NCBI GenBank assembly: GCA_003024785.1
Contig: PUQB01000263.1
Coordinates: forward strand, 62,001 to 126,000
Length of the DNA stretch: 64,000 nucleotides
Origin: Selaginella tamariscina
Taxonomy: Eukaryota > Streptophyta > Lycopodiopsida > Selaginellales > Selaginellaceae
Direction: 5' to 3'
The notes under the pieces are model-generated. The model had not been told where the DNA came from and did no database searches. It worked only from the letters and a program-made list of their open reading frames with translations. The position numbers and the translations under genes are program-made. This document shows, piece by piece, positions 1 through 13,226 of this stretch; position 1 is the stretch's first letter, and each line of letters begins with the position of its first letter.

Positions 1-1273
1 TTTAATTAAATGGTGTAAATTGTAATTTTATTTTAAATTTTTAAGAAATAATAATTTTAGTAAACTAAATATTTATTAATAATATCTTAAGTATATAACT
101 ATAAAGAATTTGGGTGTATTGTTATACTTTAAGTTCCTTTTACACATATTGAACAGATTTACAAATATTAAATCCTCGTTTATTATAATATATTCACATA
201 TAGATTTAATTACATTTATACATTTTATGCAAATAAATTATTATATTATTAACTACTATAATATACAGATATTTTAATATAGATTATATAAATATACAAT
301 CTTATACTTATATTTATATACTATTTAAATTTATGCAAACTTGTTAGAATTAATATATAATTTATATAAAAATGTGCATAAGTTTGTACAATATACATAT
401 AGTGTATCAAATATATTTTATGATTATATAAAAGTATTATGTAGTTGTTTTTAATAATATAACTTATTTAATATTACTGATAAATAGTACTGACCACAAA
501 CACCATATATACAATATATCATGCATACATGCACACACACACACACACATACATCTTTACATCTTAAGTGTTGTTTGTGTTAACTATGTTATTTGTTAAT
601 AAAATATTTATTAAAGATATTGAGATTATTTATATACATGAACATATATATGTATGCATGAACATATATACACTTCAAATTAGTACGTGCCCAGTTTGAT
701 ATCTTTCTCTATGCATACATATATACACATATACATACATTATAATATATACGAGAGATCAGAATATTATACATAATTATACGAGAGATCAGAATATTAA
801 TAATATAATTATTATTGTTAAAGATTACAAGCTCAATATTTCAAACTTATATTAAGTTAGATTCCCATTTAAGTAAACTTCTTTTTATATTGTTGTGTTA
901 TATATTTTTTTTTCATAAATTAATTTTCACAATCTTTATTTATTTTCTTTTTCATTTTAATTACGTGTTATGTGTATGTTTAAATATTCACATTGTTCTT
1001 ACATGATGCATATTATTATATGATATCATATAATAGTTTAAATGTAACTTTACATGTAACATATTTATACTCTTCTTATGTTATATATGTGTGTGTGTGT
1101 GCGCATATCTTATATTATATACACAGATATATATAATCTTATAATGCGTTTTAAAAAATCTTCTATTATATGAATGAATACAACATTTTTCAATCACCAT
1201 CCATGAGATTGGCACTCAAAATGTGTGTTCTTCTTCTGGGCATGTAAAACATAGAATATTCATTTCAAATTCT
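1..1273. other. AT-rich intergenic DNA
   Basis: No gene is visible. The stretch is strongly AT-rich with short CA and TA tracts. A roughly 30-base direct repeat containing acgagagatcagaatatta occurs at about 750-770 and 781-799. The part from about 960 to 1270 is shared with the downstream flanks of the F-box copies near 26.3, 42.7 and 48.9 kb, so it belongs to the F-box duplication unit and is not unique spacer. Confidence 0.6.
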
Positions 1274-2620
1274 TTAAAGTGATTGCCTATTAATACGTCG
1301 TAGTACATCAACCTTCTTTGTGAGGCTTGAAAGATGCTCATTTCTAATCACCACTTGAGCACGTGGCGTCACAGACTTCAAGTACTCCAAGCACTCCGGA
1401 ACTTCTCTAGCAAAAATCCTCCCTCTTACAAGCTCATCATCGTCATCATGGTCGTGGTTGTCGTTGTCTACTGCACAAACGGAGCAATCGAGTACCAGGG
1501 TCTTCAGTTTTGGAAGCAACACAGTCACCCATGTCCTTGGGGTGATAACTGCAAGAAGAAAGAAAACACAGTTAAAAACATACTTACATATAGCCTTCCA
1601 GGAACAGCACCTGAATAACCGTGTTGAAATTAAGCTCTAGTTCCTCCAGCTCCGTTAGCTTGCTCATAACCTCAAAGAATGCCCCAGAATTATCTATGTA
1701 AGTGTCTTCGACGTAATCCCAATCAGTGAAATCAGTACTTATGCAGAGGGTTTTGATCCCTGACAAGGTGACACAGGAACTCAGAGTGCTTACTATATAG
1801 TCGAAGAGTCTTGGTAAGGCACAGGTACAATCTTCGAACCGCTGGAGAATCCTTAATAATCTGTGTTCCGAAACGAAGTTTAAGGTCCTCAAGAAGAGGA
1901 GCTTCGAGTTCCACCTGCGTGGCCTGAATGATCATGTCTTTAACCCCAGCTGCATTTACCAAAAGCTTTTCAACCACAGGGAGATGCAGCTCCATCCGTA
2001 CCACGCTCGCTGGGCATTTATAACAAATGTTCCACCCGGCTCATAGTAACAGAGTCCTAAGTACTCGAGGTTAGGAACCCGCTTCATTAGCAACTGAATT
2101 ACTTCATTCGAAATGCAGCTAGTAATACTGAGGTTCTTCAAACTAGCCAAGATCAAATCCTTAGGTACATCCTCAGTCTCTATCCAGCGAAGATCAAGAG
2201 ACAGGACGGACAGGCTGCTGCAGCTCCGGAGGACTTGCAATAGCTCCCTTGTACACCCAAATCCCATGTGGAGCTCTTGAAGAGTGTCTAGCCAGTTACA
2301 TTTGCCAGTACGTCACACACTATACCGGTCAATGCCATACCGCCGGTATAAATTGATAGTCAGCTTTGAGAGGGACTTGGAACGAACAAGGACACTCCGG
2401 ATGCAATCGGTGAAGCAGGAGCACTCGGACAAGTAGTCGTGGTGCTTCTTGCAGTCGCGATCGTAGGTTGCGAAAGAGATTGAGCTTACCCAGCTAGAGC
2501 TGCATCTCCAACCCTGCAGACTGCTGAGGCAGCCAAGAACGTTTTCAGATCGCACTCATCTATCTTTTGCAGGATGTAGCCAAGCACCTCCGAAGGCAAT
2601 TCCGTCCACATTGTCGCCAT
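1274..2620 (-). pseudogene. F-box/LRR-like gene, copy A (frame-broken)
   Basis: One of five related copies in this window. The start (ATG at 2620-2618) opens with MATMWTELPSEVL, an F-box, which in the family binds SKP1 in SCF ubiquitin ligases. Short leucine-rich segments follow that would recruit a substrate. The last exon follows an intron of about 60 bases or less and ends at 1274 with an acidic Asp-rich loop and the segment VVIRNEHLSSLTKKVD. Compared with the copy at 49.2-50.5 kb it lacks single bases at many points (for example ccc for cccc near 2513 and at several sites between 1380 and 1540) and two bases near 2320. The frame therefore breaks at least seven times. It is either a decayed gene or a badly polished one. 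The target is unknown. Confidence 0.75.
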
Positions 2621-5600
2621 GGCTGCAAAGCCCTAAATTACATTGTGTGTGTCCTTTAATCCAATGATTGTATGGCATTATTCTTTGTAATATTCTTCCA
2701 CATTGGACAGTGTTTATGCAAAGCTCACCATGCTCAAGTTACTCTCTCTCTCTCTCTATATATATAATATATACATATAGATATTTATATATTTACAAAC
2801 ACACACAAACACACAACACATTATATAAACAAATAAGATAATAAAATAAAGTTTACATTAACTATTATAATCATATAAACAATTATTATTTATTAAAGAA
2901 ATTTTAAGGCTAAAATAAAATAAAATCGTTTAATTTCATAAATATCTTTTATTAAGGTTATGGAGTATCCCATGTATTTAACTTTGAATTAGTTCTAAAC
3001 TCTTTAAATATTTACGACTTTATTAGCCGAATTTATACCTATGTAGAGTTCGATTATGTAATGTTATCACTTTTTACAAACATTTAATTAGCAAATCGAT
3101 GTAAGAGGTTAAGTATGTCATTTTTAACTTTAATATATTATGAGAATGCACTTAACTTAATTTAAATTTGATTCTTAATTTTTTGTTGCAAAATTTTGTA
3201 TTGTAATATGCGTAGCTTATCAATATATTATAATAATAGTTATATAACTGATACATAAATTCATATTAATTTAATTATGTGTATTATACATCAATTAGTA
3301 TCAAAAGTTCCTTAAATTATCTTTTTGTTTTGGTACTCTATCTTGTAATAAACATACACTAATTTAAAAATAATATATTAATAAATATATATTGGATATA
3401 TATTAAATAACTAATAATGTATATACTTAAAATAATACACACAACTAGTGTTACAAATTTTATAATATAGAATATGTTAATATAATGAGTCTATATTGAA
3501 TATTAATGAAGTTATAAAAATTATTATAATAAGTGATTATCATTGTTTGATGAAAAAAAATTAGTAATTATCCTTAACTTGGTGTAAGTTTTTAGATTTA
3601 CCTTAATTATTTAATGAGTTGTTATCATTAACATTATAAATTTTAATTTTAATTGTTATCTTTAACCTAATAAATTTATTTATTGTTATCCTTAACTTAA
3701 CTTATAACCTTATAAGTTTACTCACTTAATAACCTTTAATTCAATTATTATTTTTAGTTTATCCTTATGTCCAAATGTCCTAAAAGTGTGATATGGGTTT
3801 AGAATTTAACATATAAGTGGATTGAACTATTTAACTATTTAATGACCCAACCCAATTATTATCCTTAACATGGCCTTGGTGCTAAATTAGACATTTAATT
3901 CACCTTATCCTTGTAAGTTTAAATAACAGATTGAGTTTAAAATAACTGTTAAATAAAATGTTAATGACATTTAAGATGGCTATTGAATAGGATTTAAGAT
4001 GGCCATGGCCTTAATGACAAATAAACACACTCACACACATTGAATAAATTTATTATATAATATAATTTCACTAGAACACCATTTACCCTAGTTTTTGACT
4101 ACATAATCTTTGTTTTATAATGGTTGGGGTGCACCCTTGGTTTTAATAAAAAAAATTATAAAAACCTAGGGTACTTCCCTTTTATCTTCAAAAGTATTTA
4201 GTTTTTTTATCTTTGTGTTTAAGTTTTGGGAAAATTACATTTATACACTTGAAATTTATCATATTTATATATATACTTCTAGAAGTTTTATATTTACATA
4301 TATACCCCTCTAAAAATTGTAAATTTACATATATACCCTTGAAAAATTTCAATCGCAATATTTGACTTTTAAAATAATATTATTAACTAAAAAAGTATTT
4401 TAATTCATAATTATTATAAATGAAATAATTAAAATTTATTTAGTGTTAAATGTCAAAAAATTGTCATAATAAAAAATGGAATATTTTTTAAAATAATTAT
4501 ATTATATTGTGATATATATATGTAAAATAGGACCTAAATATAATAAAATACAAATTAATTATAAATTTTTATTGATTTTTTTAAAAAGATTTTTAATTTT
4601 TAATTTTGAAATTTATAAAGTTTAAATTAAAGTTTCAAGGGTATATATGTAAATATAAAATTTCTAAGGGTATCTACATTAGACATTTACTATAAGTTTT
4701 TTAACAATGGTTTTCCACATTTATTTATTAATTGCATTTTTCATCCAAACAAAGAAGCATATAAGCAAATTATCTTATGCTAATATATATATATATTTCT
4801 TTAGATTAGTCATCCAACATATTGGTAAGTTGAATCGGTTGACACAGACCTTCTTCATTAAAGATATTGTGGGGCTCAATTTACTTTTAGTTTTATTCTA
4901 CAATTTTTGTTATTTCTATTAAAAAGTTATAGTCATAATTATTATAAAATTAATATCTTCAATACACACAAGTTTACACACACACATATGTACATGTGTT
5001 ATCCTATAATGCAATGCAATTGAATACATTATTATCCACTCAACCTTATTCATCATATTAAAAAATAAATTTTAGTGGGCATGACAACCTCATGTTTGGA
5101 TACTTTAGGAATATCCTTATTAACTTTACTCTTACATTAGACCTTCTTAATGTCCTGTAGTGTACTTGTGTACCATTTGTATTAAGGTACATGCACAAAG
5201 TTTATAACATGTCTACCTTCATTAAGAAATTTAAATGACTACAACAATTCAAATGGTGCAGGCTCGTTCTATAAGATTCGTTAAATAAGTATGGCATAAA
5301 CATATGTTTGCATGCAACACACACCCCTATACATAACAAACATATATAAATATAGCCTTATCAATCCAATGTTTTTTAATTGGTTCATTGAGCTCTTCGT
5401 CATGTCCTTATTAATAGTCTGACATATAATGGAATTGTGATGTACCAACACTATTATGATCGTCCTCTACTTTGTTAATATCGTTTTTGTCATAGACAAA
5501 AAATAGATATATATATGTTTATATATATATGTGTGTGGCATTTATGCATATATAAATGCACATATAATTGGCTTACATTCTCATTATTAATGTACTAAAC

Positions 5601-5893
5601 ATCTTTGAAATTAGTGTTTTCATCATCTTGCATAAAACATATATATATATACATATACATTTATATTCAAATACAATATACTACGTGTCAAGTGTATATA
5701 TCTTATATACATGTATAAGTGAATGTAATCATATATTAATTTTAAGAATCATTATATTTATTATTGACGTACACATGTATAAGTGAATGCAATCACATAT
5801 TGATTTTGAGAATCATTATATTTATTGTTGACATTCCCATCTTACATATACAATGTTAAAAGATGGCTTATATATCATGTGTGTGTATGTTTG

Positions 5894-5933
<40 letters not shown>

Positions 5934-6060
5934 TTACCTTTGTTGTATCATTATCATAAGAAGACTTCCCTTTCTAGAAAACAAATATGGTACCAACTTC
6001 TATATATATGTTCAAGTGTGTGTGTGTGTATAAAGTATATAAAATGTTTGTATACACACA

Positions 6061-6104
<44 letters not shown>

Positions 6105-8770
6105 GCATGTGTATGTAGATGTATATCATAGATAATTAATATATCTTTAAATAAATAAATAATATAAATACACACACAATATACATACGTATTTCTCATT
6201 AATTATTTAGTGTTAAATTTTATGGATTTGTGTGCATGTATACATATGTATATGCATTGAAATTCCTATATTTTATGTTGTGTACCGCTCTTAAACTCAT
6301 GCTTTAGATGTAATATAGCTCAATTGCAGTTATTCCAATTGTAACTATAGTCATAAACCATGACCACTCACTGATTCCACAAAACCCTTTAATTCTCAAT
6401 CCTTTGTAGTGTCATCATACTCCCATACCATAACCACTCATTGATTCTTTAAAACCCTTTAATTTCTTAATTATATTGTCTTGTAATATACTGCGCTTGT
6501 GAACAGGTTTCTTTAAAATGTAATTGATAAAACCCTAGTAAGAAAAGTTTATATTTAGTTTTATATAGCAACTAATTTATAATTCATGAACAACCAAATG
6601 TTAACACCTTATTATATTTACACATTTATGTTATCAAAGAGATTTATAAATCTTTATACATGAATAGGAAAACATAAATAAATAGTACAAAATAAGAGTA
6701 AAATAATAAAACCAACCTTATAAACACCATGTTAATAGATGAACCTTAGTGTTTTATATTAGAAAGAACCTAGGTTTTTTATGCCAATTAAAATTTGGTT
6801 TTCCCGGTGTTTATATATACATTATACATTATTATTGTTGTTATATATATATATGTTTGAAACCGAAGAGTCTTTAACAGGTCCACATACATGTATATGC
6901 ATATAGAATCAAATATGTATATCTTATACACATTCACATTTAGATATATATAATGTGTTTATATGTCTTTTTAAAGGGAAAAAAAGAAAAACAAAAAAAC
7001 CAAAGGTAATTATCATATATATTTTTTCCTTTTTAATAATTATAAACTAAAGTATATTACATTATGTAATAATATATATATTTTAAAATTTTAATGCTTA
7101 TTTAATATTTCAAACCACAAGTTCATAAGAGCGTATAACAAACAGGGAGAGGTCTAAAAGAGGGATAATACAGAGGGAATCTGGCCTGCTATTGTATAGA
7201 GCTCGGTTCTCTTTCAATAGCGCCCGCATGCGCATTCTCTGCTTCTTACACCCTTCCCCAGTGAACGTGAGGATGACATATGTCAAGGACACCAAAGCAT
7301 GTCACAGTTGTTGAACTTAGCCTCGGACTGCTTAGGTTCTCCCTCTCCCCCCCTCTGTCTCTTAGGCACGCGCCGCGAGAGAGATTTGACATATTTATAT
7401 GTTAGCGGTTTAATATTTACAGCCAGTCGATCTCCATAGAGGTGTATTTCTGTCGTTATATATACATGTGTATTGTGTACTTGTACAGGAGAAAGTCGAC
7501 GGAGGAAACATGGGATTCAACCTCCGAACTGCAATATAGTTGTACAGGTTACATTTCACTAAATACATACATACATACATGTGTGTGTGTGTGTGTGCGC
7601 GCGCGCGCGTTATATTAATACAGACTACTGAAAATAAATGAACAACAGATACTTGATCAAGAGTTGAATGGTCAAGTGTCTTGAAGTTTGTTAAACAACT
7701 AATAAAATATTATCTGTAATAATAAATACATAATTTAACAAGTATATATACATATAGTATATTAATTATTAACTTTTAAACTAACGTATTTTTCTTTTCT
7801 AATAAATCAATCCAGCTTTTGTTAATTTATAATCTGACAATCATTAAACTTTTACATATTAACAATATGTATTAATTAACATTCGGTTAAATTATTATCG
7901 ATATACATCTATAAGAATTACATATACAATAGAATATCCTAATTAGTTTAGTATTATATTTTAAACTTAATATTTTATTACATTCTCAAATATCTTAGGA
8001 TGAACAGAAAAGATTTTACAATATAATATAATACTATATTAATTCAGGTATATGTAAATTTAAAAAATCAATATAATTGATTATATACTTATATGTAATT
8101 AATAAATAATTTTTAGATTAATTTATTATAAATAATCTATACATAATTTAAAATATATAACAGTATTTTACCGACCGTTTAAAAAAAATACGAGATCAAT
8201 AAGTCCCTTCCAACTAATCTTTGTCGTTGATCTATTTTCAGCAATCTGTATTATAAATTATAGCTATTAATTAATGCACACATGTGTGTGCGTGTATATA
8301 TGTATGTATGTATCTATACACACACATAGTATATGTATTGATGTTTGTATATTTTGTTTTGAAGTAACAACATTGTCAAATTCAATATCTGTCAATATTT
8401 TAAAAAAATTATAAAATGTAGTAAATAAAAGCTAAAATTATATAATAATGTTTATATTAAATAATTTCATCCAAATTTATTAAAATATATAATTAAATTG
8501 ATAAATAAATGTAATAAAATTAAACCCTTACTTATTAACATAATAAAACTGTATATAGATTAAACATAATGCTATGAACATGTAAAACTAAAATTTTTTT
8601 TTTTTCCCAATAATAAACTTATATAAATCATAATGTTTAAACTTCATTGATTACACAAACCACTAAATTAATTTAAAGTAGCTTCTATTTATACATTATT
8701 ACAATTTTACTAATAAGTTTTATAAATGAAAAAATCTTCACACAAGTGAATAGATACACACACACACACA

Positions 8771-8803
<33 letters not shown>

Positions 8804-8871
8804 AAGTTAAAAACGTATTGATATATGTTACATAAGTATAACGTTTAATATATCTACGTTAATCCGCTGCG
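2621..8871. other. Long AT-rich intergenic region with simple and degenerate repeats
   Basis: No convincing gene in about 6 kb. Contents: a degenerate repeat of ttatccttaactt-type units at 3560-3870; imperfect inverted repeats around 4225-4360 and 4630-4700, possibly a small non-autonomous transposon; two tandem duplications of about 65-70 bases at 5705-5832 and 6335-6485; TA and CA/TA tracts at 5895-5926 and 6055-6104; and an isolated GC-richer island at 7120-7390. All short open frames here are AT- or repeat-driven and I reject them as genes. Confidence 0.6.
5895..6104. repeat. TA and CA/TA microsatellites
   Basis: A (TA)n run lies at about 5895-5926 and a compound (CA)n(TA)n run at about 6055-6104, separated by 130 bases of non-repetitive AT-rich DNA. 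They have no coding context. Confidence 0.85.
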
Positions 8872-8879
8872 TATATAAG
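8872..8879 (+). promoter_or_regulatory. Candidate TATA box of the OEP16-3-like gene
   Basis: The sequence tatataag lies about 140 bases upstream of the ATG at 9019. It is preceded by a GC-richer step (gctgcg) and followed by a leader whose composition shifts sharply from AT-rich spacer to GC-rich. It is the only TATA-like motif at a sensible distance, but the whole region is AT-rich, so the call is tentative. Confidence 0.35.
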
Positions 8880-9018
8880 CTTACTCTATTGTGTTAAGTC
8901 CTTAAATAGCACCGTACAAGCGGAGCCCTAAACCAGAGACCGTACACATCAGAGAGGATTTAGGGTTCTTCTATCTGCATTTCTTCTGGAGTGCGGGGTC
9001 TCCGCCAGATCGGGAGCC

Positions 9019-9960
9019 ATGGGAGTGTTAATGGACATGCTCGGAGCGATGACGGAGGCGCCGCTGCTGGGAGATGACGACTACAGGCGGAACGATCTGG
9101 GTGAGTACGATACACCGCTCTACAAGACGGCCACGGCCACACTAAGCATGGCGGTAATCGGCGCCATGCTGGGAAACCTTGTAGGCAGGCACGATTACCA
9201 GATGCCCACCAAGAACAGGGAGCTCATCAAACAGGTAAGCACACACATACACATCAATGTGCATGTTTATATGTATATGTTCACGCAGGTGAATCGCTTG
9301 TACATGAAGAATTACTCGATTACTATGGCTGTCATTGGTGGTAGCTATGCCTTGGCTGATTCACTTATCGAGAGGTACCGTGGTAAACGGGACTGGAAGA
9401 ACTCTGTGTATGCTGGATGCTTTGCAGGTGCTGCCTATGGTCTCAGAGGTATGTCGTTTTTGTTATTCATAATGTACATTTCAAGATGGAAGCAGATTTT
9501 ATGTTGTTTCATATGCATAATGCTTATACACTGTGGAACATTATAGGTGTTTGTCTAGGTGTTGTGTTAAATCTTAAATACATTTCAAGTGTTTATACAC
9601 ACTCACGCACACACACAACTGAAAGCCTATATAATTTACTGTGGATCATCATAGTGGTTTCGCTTCTGGATTTTGTGTGTGTGTGTGTGTGTGCACGTAC
9701 ACATATGTATGCATGTAAGTGTTTGACATCTCATAAATGTAAGAGTTAAACACACAACACATGTAGCATAGTATTCTCACCGCACGCGCGCACACACACA
9801 CACACAGAGGCTTACACGAATCGTTATAGTTGGGAGTATTCCATGGGGACTAGGGGCAGCTGCTTCATTTGCATCCGTGACAGCTGTTGTGGATGCAGTT
9901 GCACAGAACTCTACTAGGAGGAAAACTAACAAGGAGTTCCTACCTTTCCCAGAAGATTAA
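9019..9960 (+). CDS. Tim17/Tim22/Tim23-family protein, OEP16-3 / complex I B14.7-like
   Basis: Three exons: 9019-9234, 9289-9448 and 9830-9960 (stop TAA), encoding about 168 residues. The first intron is only 54 bases. The predicted protein has short hydrophobic helices rich in Gly and Ala (SMAVIGAMLGNLVG, MAVIGGSYALADSL, SIPWGLGAAASFASVTAVV) with the basic turn RYRGKRDWKNS between helices, as in Tim17-fold proteins. Length, helix spacing and the final SIP...Y/F-P-F tail best fit plant OEP16-3, which is also described as the B14.7-like subunit of mitochondrial complex I. It would sit in the inner mitochondrial membrane or plastid envelope. The third exon start at 9830 was chosen because only that AG keeps the family-like frame. 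TIM22 is the main alternative. Confidence 0.7.
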
Positions 9961-10787
9961 GTGTGTATCTGCCCGGGGGTAAATAATCAGGTATTGGCTT
10001 GTGTTATTACTTATGAAGCTTAAACGAACATTTCTTTGCTAATCAACTTAAAAGTGCAATAATAATACTTTGTATATATGGTGTAGTTTAACATTTATAC
10101 ATTCCTATACAAATAAAAATGATATCTATAGACTCTCGATATAAATATGCATAACAAGTCTTTGCTACACACCAAAGAGACACGCACGTGTGTATACAGT
10201 TTGACGTACGAGTATACGGTGAGTGCTGGTTGCATCATCCTTCATATCTGAACACGACCCTACCACATCATAGGAACGAATTTTTAACATCATTCCGGTG
10301 GTCTTTCTCAGTGTGCCACGTGGCAGACTCGAAGCATACGATTTCTTTTACCGGTTCAGATATTCTGAATGTAAAATAAAGTTGTATTTTTTATTTTTTT
10401 CTGAATAATATATTAATTAAATCAATTAAAAACTAATTAAGTACAATCTTAATCCATGTTTATAGAAAATAATTTTGATTAAACAAAAAAGCTAAGCCGA
10501 ATATATGGAAAAATTAAGTCAAAATGCATCCAGCACAAAAAGACACACCCACTTTGACCCGGTAGTTTAATATTTAATTAATAATTATATTAATACTTAA
10601 TCACCTTTAAAATGCTCACCTAAGAACAACGTAATCCACAGTCTTACCCACTTGTTAATCACTGTTTAAGGTTTTAAAAACTTTCATCATGCTCTTGCCG
10701 ATCATGTAGAGCACTACCAATTGGTTCAATTATTGAGGTAAACCATAGAGTTAAGGTTTGATCGATCGAAAATTTATAAATGTAACC
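9961..10787. other. Intergenic region between the OEP16-3-like gene and the LRR kinase
   Basis: This holds the 3' end of the OEP16-3-like gene and the upstream region of the receptor kinase. Short open frames at 10188-10379 have no family features. No repeats of note are visible apart from AT-rich tracts. Confidence 0.5.
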
Positions 10788-11392
10788 ATGAAGATCTACA
10801 TTTTCTTATTGTTCTTTATCAATGTTTCATTTGGATTGATATGTGAACAATCTGATCTTGAAGCACTCATTGATTTCAAGAACAATCTATCTATTACAAG
10901 TTCAAAGATGGATACATGGAAGAACACAAGCAAGACTGGGAAGGTATAGAATTTGATAAGAATGGGGAAATTATCAAAGTAAATCTGTCATGCTGGGGAT
11001 TAACTGCAACCCGAACAGTACCCATCTGGAACACACTCAAGTCCGTTACAGTAATTGATCTCTCTATGAACAACCTCTCGGGTGAGTTTGAGCTTCTGAA
11101 CTGCAGTGGAGAGCGTCTCAAGTACCTCAACTTGAACAGGAACATGCTGAATGGGAGTTTACAGGTTTCTCCTAGCTGGATTAGTTTAGAACGTTTAGAT
11201 CTTAGTGGTAATAGGCTTACCGGGAGATTACTGGTGTTGATCTTACTTATCTTAAGTCTCTCAAGGTTCTTTAATCTCTCGCATAATGAGTTTAGAGGTC
11301 CCATTCCTCTTAAACTCACCCAACTTTCTTCTCTTGAGCACCTAGACTTGAGAGCCAACAACTTTACGGGTACGTATATATATAAATGGTAA

Positions 11393-11423
<31 letters not shown>

Positions 11424-13190
11424 GAGACAGATATACACATGCATACATGCACATACACAAACATACACGCTGTTACAGGGACACTACCGGACGAACTTGG
11501 GAGTCTGAAGAACTTAACCCACTTATGTTTATCAGGGAATCACTTAACAGGACAAATCCCCTCATCACTTAGTGAATGTACAAAGCTCATTCAGTTAGAG
11601 CTTTCAAGGAATAAACTGACGGGTGGAATCCCAACTGAGTTGGGAAACTTGGGATATCTCTCATCTCTGGGCCTTGGTTACAACTTTCTTTGGAATCCCC
11701 TCTATTTCCAGGCAGGTAATAAGTAACACAACACACACACACACACACGGGTGATCGTTTACATACATACATCATGTATGTATATATAGCTTGGTTTACG
11801 CAGGTAACTTTCAGAGCTTACAGTCGCTATATATACCAAACAATAACTTCCGGGGTGGTATTTCTGGAACAATTGGCAACTTAGTAAATATAAGAAAGTT
11901 AGTACTTACAGGAAACGAGTTTAGTGGTGCAATCCCACAGAGCTCGGTAACTTAACCCAGTTAGAGGAGCTTTGGTTAAACTCCAATAACTTCACGGGTT
12001 TAGTGCCTAATCAACTCTTCCATCTTGCTAATCTTGCCTACCTTGCTCTCGATGACAACCAGCTCACGGGGAATATACCTTCACAAATCTCCAATTTGAC
12101 TAACTTAGAAGTTCTTTGGCTTGAGAAAACAGGTATGTCATAGCAGTAACTCTTCTCTCTCTCTCTTCTCTCTCTCTCCATATATATATATATATATATA
12201 ATATATACTCATGGGAAAAGTGCACACGTGCAGCTCTCTCTCTATAGCACGCACGCACGCACACACCACACACACACACACATTGACACATGGTTTACAG
12301 GCTCTATGGAGAGTTACCACCAAGCATTGGAAACCTGACAAAGCTACTGATGATGTCGGTAGCAGGGAACAATCTTGTGGGGAATATCCCAACAAGCTTT
12401 GGGAATCTAAAACAACCTGATTGGTCTGGACGTGGAGAGACAACTTCTTCAATGATGCGTCAGCATTGTCGGGCCTTCCATCATTGGAGTTTCTATTTCT
12501 GACAAACAATAGCTTCTCTGGGAAAATTCCAGCTGGATATGGACCTTCAAATCACTTAGAGCACTCGATTTCTCGTTCAAACAACCTTGTTGGGGATATT
12601 CCAAGGAATTTCTTGGCTTTGACCAAGTTTGACCGTTAGTCAACCATACAATTCTTCTGTCCCCTCGGCTTCTGTCCTCACAAGAGAAGGCAGAACTTAC
12701 CAGGGTTAGTTATAACGTGTTGTGCGTGCGTGCGTGTGTTTCTTATTTGTGTGGCATACCAGGTTTTGCACTTCCGACCACAATAGATATGTCACACAAC
12801 AAACTCACTGGGAAAATTCCCCCGGCATTGGGAATGCTTACCAGATTACAGTTCTTTAATTCTAAGTTACAACAAAGTTGACCGGTTCGATTCCCGATAC
12901 ACTAAGCAACATTTCTCAACTTTGAAGCTGGATGTCTCACATAACCAGTTAAGTGGTATAATACCTTTGGGACTTTCCAAGCTCTCATTTCTTGCATATT
13001 TCAATGTCTCTTTTAATAACTTATCTGGAGAGATTCCCAAATACTCCACAGTTTATATACCTTTGATCCTTCATGGTTTGAAGGCAACCAGTTTCTTTGT
13101 GGGGTTCCATTAGGAAAGTGTGGTAACTCAAACTCTACACAAGGTACCTGTGTGTGTGTGTGTGTGTGAGAGAGAGAAGAGAGAGTGAGT

Positions 13191-13226
<36 letters not shown>

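Noticed and set aside
815..1006. Open frame of 63 codons
   Set aside because: Low-complexity AT-rich translation in duplicated flank; no family features.
5568..6199. Several open frames on both strands
   Set aside because: They translate TA and CA/TG tracts (runs of His-Thr, Ile-Tyr, Val-Cys) and are repeat artefacts.
10188..10379. Open frame of 63 codons between the OEP16-3-like and LRR kinase genes
   Set aside because: No start context, no family match recognisable, and it lies in ordinary spacer.
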